Shown here: positions 40,483-44,781 of the stretch, piece by piece
How positions within the stretch are numbered: the stretch's first letter is position 1
Layout: each line of letters opens with the position of its first letter
Virus record (IMG/VR): IMGVR_UViG_3300042507_007459
Location: 1 to 44,781 of that record
Direction: 5' to 3' (one strand)
DNA: 44,781 bases
From: a virus
Made by a program: the position numbers and the translations under genes
Notes under the pieces: generated by a model
What the model was told of the DNA's origin: nothing
The model's database searches: none
Seen by the model: the letters and a program-made list of their open reading frames with translations, nothing else

Positions 40483-43400
40483 TTATATTTTTTCAAAAGT
40501 AATTGATAAAGATAATTGAGCATTCGCTAAACTATCTATATTCTTTTTAATTAAAACATCCTCAGTACGATTATCTAAATTTATTCCTGTTTCTTCATTA
40601 AATAATAATTCATTTCTTGTAACAGGACTTGTATTTAGGAATACTTCTTGAGTTTCTCTATTACCTCTTGAATACAATCTTACTGATGATATCTTGTATA
40701 TTTTCAAAAGATTTAGTAGTATATATTCGTCAAAAAAGTTATCTGTAAATAAATCATTATTTCTCAAAGAAGAAAGAGAGTTTAAAATATTGGATCTTAA
40801 TAATGTAGTTTTTAGACATTTTAAAATCATATTTGATGGATATAAATGAATTTGAATTTCATTATTTTGTATTTCATACCAAAAATCTTTTGAGATGTCT
40901 TTGTAATCTGAAAAATCAAAGTCTTCAAGGATTAATGTATTTGGGGTATTAATTAGTTTAGAACCTAAAAATGATTTAATTTCTTCTGCTTCCACTAAAG
41001 GATTAACACCTGAAAAGGTACTTTTTCCTTCATAGAACTGATAAAAATTATAATCCCATGTTGAAGAAATAATAGAATAATCTTTGTAATCTATACCTGT
41101 TTCATCAATTAAAGGATAACTACTTTCAAATGCTGTATCTGCTAATGTTAAAATTTTCTTATCTGATACTTTATGATATCCTAAATTCATAATCTTTCCG
41201 AAGTTATTACTATTAAAGAAGAACCTTGTATTTGGTTTTTTACAATCATAAAATTCTTCAAGAAATGAAGTAGATTCACTTGCGGTAAAAGATATTATAG
41301 AACGAGTTTTAGGAATATAATCTCCACCATATCGTATTATTTGAAAATCATAATCACTTTGAACTATATTATATCCTATAATCTGATTAACAATTAATTC
41401 AGTTGGGATAGTTTTATCTACATCTGGTTGTAATAATCCTGTTTTACCTATTGTACTAGGATATTGATACTTTAAACCAAATGTTGAATAATTAACACTT
41501 TCTGTTTTAGTTCCATCTTCTTGTATTAAGATATGGGTATAATCACGACTTTCAATTTTTTTAATTAAAGATGCAAATGATATTTTTCTTATTATATCTT
41601 TAAGTGAATTTATACCACTTTTAAGATAATATGCAGATGAATTGTTAAATGAATTTGAAACATTTACAGAATGATCTGAATGAACGGGAGGATTTATCAA
41701 ACGATTTTCAGGAGATGAATTTAATACTGAATAGTTTGATAATCCTAAAAATTCATAAGCAATCGCATCTAAAATCGGTAAATCAATTTGATTTGGAGTA
41801 TATGTATAACTAATTGATTTTGAATCTAATGAATTCAAAAACTGACCATATATCTGTAAATTAATATACTTTGATTCAATATCTGTATCTATATCACGTT
41901 TTCCATATCCAAATACTCTGATGTCATCAAAAACACCTCTATCTGATATGGTAATTTGTTTTGATAAATCTTCACTAGTTGAGAATGAAATAAGTTTATT
42001 TGCATCTTCTTGTTTTGTGTAAAGATATGTAGGATTAATTGAACCTGTTAATTGTAAATCATATGGAGTAAATGAAAAAATAGAATCTGAATCAATAGAA
42101 ATATTTTTAGAAGAATCTATTGTGTAAAGACCTAAAAGATTAATTTCCTCATTTGGAAATTCATATGATTGAAGAAAAACTTCAATTACAAAAGTTAATG
42201 TTTTCCACTTTCTATTTTCTACAAGTTTTACATTATAATTATTACCTGTTTTAAAAGGTTGTCTTATTATAGGTTTTAAAACAGATGTAAATCTCCAATC
42301 ATCATAAAAAGAAGGATTTGTAACAATCAATTCAAAACGAGTACCCTTAAAGAATACAAAAGATTTATCTAAAATATTATCATATTTAATATAAGTAAAC
42401 AGATTTCTTTTTTCTGTATTTAGAAAAGTATCATTATACATTTCTTTGTGTGATCCTCTTATGAATAAACGAGAAAATCCATCATAATCAACATCATATA
42501 GGTCATTGTCGTTGACATTTGAAAATGTATAATTTCTATCTGACTCACTTGCTACTGGACTATACCAATGGGGGATACCATTAATATAATACCATTCATG
42601 AGTATGCATCAATAGACTGCTAGGTGTTTCAATAGTATTATCAGGACTAAAGTTACGAACACCAAAAGCTAAATTAGTATTTAATCTATATCCATTTGAA
42701 CGAACATCACTTGAATGCGGTAAAACCCATTTATTTATGTATGCTATATTCCGACTTTTATGACAAAGATTTTTATTATAGTTTTCTCTTAACCTGTCAT
42801 ACTCGCTTCTTAAAAGATTAAATGAAAATCTTTCAGGACTATTTTCTGCCTTTAAATCTTTAAGAATTTGAACTTCACTCTCATCAATAAAATCGTTGAG
42901 TCCATTAAAACCTTCAAAACTATTTAAGTTAAATTCTTGTGTATAAGTATCTATTTCATTAAATACAGTAAATGATAATGGTGTTTCAACATTATAAATA
43001 GTTGCTATTTTATCAATATTTATGAATGTAGGTGTTGCAGTATCACCAACATAAATAATTCGAGCACCATTTGGAATTCCATTTCCTTTAACATATAATC
43101 CTACATATAATCCTGAAACATCACCTGTTATTGATGTTATGTTGAAATTAGGTGTTTCAATATACATTGTTCTTTGGAGAGGAGTTGCTATTTTATCATA
43201 ACCTTTAGCATTTTGAAAATAAGGCTTCTCAATTGATTCTAAAGTTTCTTGATATGTAAAATAAAAATGACTTACTTCCTTATCACCAAAAGTTTCATTA
43301 TACAATGCAGGTATGGTATGCATACATATGAAATTAGATTCAGTTTCTATATTAATGGTTTCACTATTTACCTCAATTTCTTCACCTGATGTTAAAACAG

Positions 43401-44781
43401 CATAGAGAGTAATTGTTGTGGGATTATTTGTTGTTAAATTGATTTTATATTGGCAGTATATTCTAAAAATCTGATTTAAAGGAAGTTTCTCATTTTGTCT
43501 AAATCTATAAAAAGCTATTTTTATTTCTTCTGAAGGAACATATGAATAATCAGAATCTAAATAATCCATATCAAAATCTTCAATAGGTAGAAAACTCATG
43601 ACTCCTAAAGAATTTTTGTGAAGATTATAAAAAATAACATTTGATTCTTTATCGACATCAGGGATAGCACTATCTTTTAATTCAACTTCTATAAATGAAG
43701 TAGATTCATTATTTAGATAATAAAAAATGTTATTATCTAAATTGTAAGATTTAATTTGCTTATTACCATTAGATGTCTTAATCCATTCATCTCCAAGAAT
43801 ATTATTTTTGGTATCACTTGGAATCAGGAAAGAATTTCTTTTTGAACCATATTGATATTCGTAAGAAATAATTTTTTTATATTGTGGAACAGATGAAACA
43901 TAATTATAGATATATCCCTTACTACTTAAATTATGTATGAGAATATTTGAAATATCTGTATGATTGTTTCTTAAATCTATTTTTAACTTATACACAGCAT
44001 CGGGTTCAAATGTGGTTCTTATTAAAAACCCATCTGATTTTTTTGAAATTGTAAATTTCTTATATTCAAAGGTGTTAAATGATTCAATAATTGAATCTAA
44101 ATATTCACTCGAAGAAGCACCAGGATTGAAATAATTATAAGTATATTCATTAGAGTATCTGATAGTGAAAATAATATCACTTGAGAAGTTTCCACTATTA
44201 ATTATTCCTTTGCTTACATCTTTTATGTAAAGGGATGTTTTGAATAGATTATTATCTTGTGAAATATCAGAAATCTCACATCTTCTATTTTTTAGTAAAG
44301 AAGGATTAGTAGTATAATCTAAATTAGCTGCATAAACATTAGGAGAAGTATTAACATTTGCTAAATTAGAATTACTGCTAAGATTAATAACTGTATTTGA
44401 AGAAGTATTTACTTGTGGGTTTAAATTTAAAGTTACTTCAAATGTAGTCTTATCATTCATATTAGATATGTTTATGACCTCTCCATTTGTAATAGAAGAA
44501 GTATAATCACCATTAATAGTAATATAAGCCGAAAAAGTAATTGTTGAAGTTGTAGTTTGAGTTGCATTATTTGAAATAGTAATCTCATTAATGCTAGTAT
44601 CAATAGCTGTAATTATGGTATTATCAGGAATACCAACACCACTAACCTTTTGCTTTATTATAAGATTATTCGTTGATGCAACTGTAAAAGTATTACTTCC
44701 ACTTGATATAGAGATAGATTCAGAAAATGAATTAGATGCAGATAAAATCTTATTATTATATTCCAAATAAATATAAGAACC
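40483..44781 (-). CDS. Very large fibre/adhesin-type protein (5' end cut by window edge)
   Basis: At least 1432 residues; the frame is open to the right edge with no stop before it, so the true start lies outside (an internal TTG at 44766 is not convincing). Near the visible N-terminus and again about 550 residues later is a small repeat with the core VSGVGIPDNTIITAI / VKGNGIPNGARIIYV, a strand-turn motif frequent in phage adhesins. The remainder is Asn- and Ser-rich, beta-type sequence without enzyme motifs. It is probably a long tail-fibre subunit or baseplate-attached adhesin, co-transcribed with the fibre gene at 38480-40468. Confidence 0.68.
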   Translation of the reverse strand, partial: GSYIYLEYNNKILSASNSFSESISISSGSNTFTVASTNNLIIKQKVSGVGIPDNTIITAIDTSINEITISNNATQTTTSTITFSAYITINGDYTSSITNGEVINISNMNDKTTFEVTLNLNPQVNTSSNTVINLSSNSNLANVNTSPNVYAANLDYTTNPSLLKNRRCEISDISQDNNLFKTSLYIKDVSKGIINSGNFSSDIIFTIRYSNEYTYNYFNPGASSSEYLDSIIESFNTFEYKKFTISKKSDGFLIRTTFEPDAVYKLKIDLRNNHTDISNILIHNLSSKGYIYNYVSSVPQYKKIISYEYQYGSKRNSFLIPSDTKNNILGDEWIKTSNGNKQIKSYNLDNNIFYYLNNESTSFIEVELKDSAIPDVDKESNVIFYNLHKNSLGVMSFLPIEDFDMDYLDSDYSYVPSEEIKIAFYRFRQNEKLPLNQIFRIYCQYKINLTTNNPTTITLYAVLTSGEEIEVNSETINIETESNFICMHTIPALYNETFGDKEVSHFYFTYQETLESIEKPYFQNAKGYDKIATPLQRTMYIETPNFNITSITGDVSGLYVGLYVKGNGIPNGARIIYVGDTATPTFINIDKIATIYNVETPLSFTVFNEIDTYTQEFNLNSFEGFNGLNDFIDESEVQILKDLKAENSPERFSFNLLRSEYDRLRENYNKNLCHKSRNIAYINKWVLPHSSDVRSNGYRLNTNLAFGVRNFSPDNTIETPSSLLMHTHEWYYINGIPHWYSPVASESDRNYTFSNVNDNDLYDVDYDGFSRLFIRGSHKEMYNDTFLNTEKRNLFTYIKYDNILDKSFVFFKGTRFELIVTNPSFYDDWRFTSVLKPIIRQPFKTGNNYNVKLVENRKWKTLTFVIEVFLQSYEFPNEEINLLGLYTIDSSKNISIDSDSIFSFTPYDLQLTGSINPTYLYTKQEDANKLISFSTSEDLSKQITISDRGVFDDIRVFGYGKRDIDTDIESKYINLQIYGQFLNSLDSKSISYTYTPNQIDLPILDAIAYEFLGLSNYSVLNSSPENRLINPPVHSDHSVNVSNSFNNSSAYYLKSGINSLKDIIRKISFASLIKKIESRDYTHILIQEDGTKTESVNYSTFGLKYQYPSTIGKTGLLQPDVDKTIPTELIVNQIIGYNIVQSDYDFQIIRYGGDYIPKTRSIISFTASESTSFLEEFYDCKKPNTRFFFNSNNFGKIMNLGYHKVSDKKILTLADTAFESSYPLIDETGIDYKDYSIISSTWDYNFYQFYEGKSTFSGVNPLVEAEEIKSFLGSKLINTPNTLILEDFDFSDYKDISKDFWYEIQNNEIQIHLYPSNMILKCLKTTLLRSNILNSLSSLRNNDLFTDNFFDEYILLNLLKIYKISSVRLYSRGNRETQEVFLNTSPVTRNELLFNEETGINLDNRTEDVLIKKNIDSLANAQLSLSITFEKI

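Overview
The window is an AT-rich stretch of a large T4-like tailed phage (myovirus) genome. The diagnostic set is: a gp21-type prohead protease (cut by the left edge), a gp17-type large terminase, a B-family DNA polymerase fragment of the gp43 type, gp62/gp44 clamp-loader genes, a T4 RNase H-type 5' nuclease, gp25 and gp6 baseplate-wedge genes, and several long fibre genes. The host cannot be read directly. Many genes have clear Shine-Dalgarno sequences (for example before positions 372, 6348, 17269, 22572 and 27984), which argues against simply assuming a Bacteroidota host. One envelope-type protein (37680-38483) nevertheless has a C-terminus reminiscent of proteins from phages of that group.

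Layout. (1) 1-10057, all minus: the prohead protease start, then a long tightly packed run, read right to left, of membrane and hypothetical proteins, a collagen-like fibre (6360-7628), a Cys-rich small protein, a cytosine-C5-methyltransferase homologue without its catalytic Cys, four glycosyltransferase-like genes and a GH24 lysozyme. (2) 10067-10725: the only long non-coding gap, rich in hairpins, short direct repeats and DnaA-box-like 9-mers; it separates divergent gene blocks and is a candidate control region or origin. (3) 10726-13436, plus: small accessory genes beginning with a receiver-like (cREC-type) protein. (4) 13433-15214, minus: terminase large subunit. (5) 15276-29138, plus: accessory genes, an N-terminal DNA polymerase fragment, a DUF707-like glycosyltransferase-like gene, an adenosylcobalamin-dependent ribonucleotide reductase, clamp loader, RNase H and an S1-domain protein. 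(6) 29140-38483, plus: baseplate wedge gp25 and gp6, a 1040-aa collagen-like fibre, a 948-aa fibre or baseplate protein, and an envelope-spanning protein. (7) 38480-44781, minus: two further fibre/adhesin genes, the last cut by the right edge.

The genes make up parts of a replication module, a DNA-packaging and head-maturation module, and a tail/baseplate/fibre module. A short motif, (A/G)GATATATA(G/A), recurs 20-50 bases upstream of the first gene of several transcription blocks on both strands and is probably the phage late-promoter element.

The most unusual points are: a C5-methyltransferase fold whose Pro-Cys-Gln motif reads Asp-Ile-Gln; a DNA polymerase that stops about 100 residues after palm motif A, with its C-terminal half absent from the window; a set of proteins whose first ten residues match the T4 capsid-targeting sequence cut by the gp21 protease; and a glycosyltransferase cluster in the same run as a collagen-like fibre gene. 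No tRNA, CRISPR array, insertion sequence or homing endonuclease was recognised.
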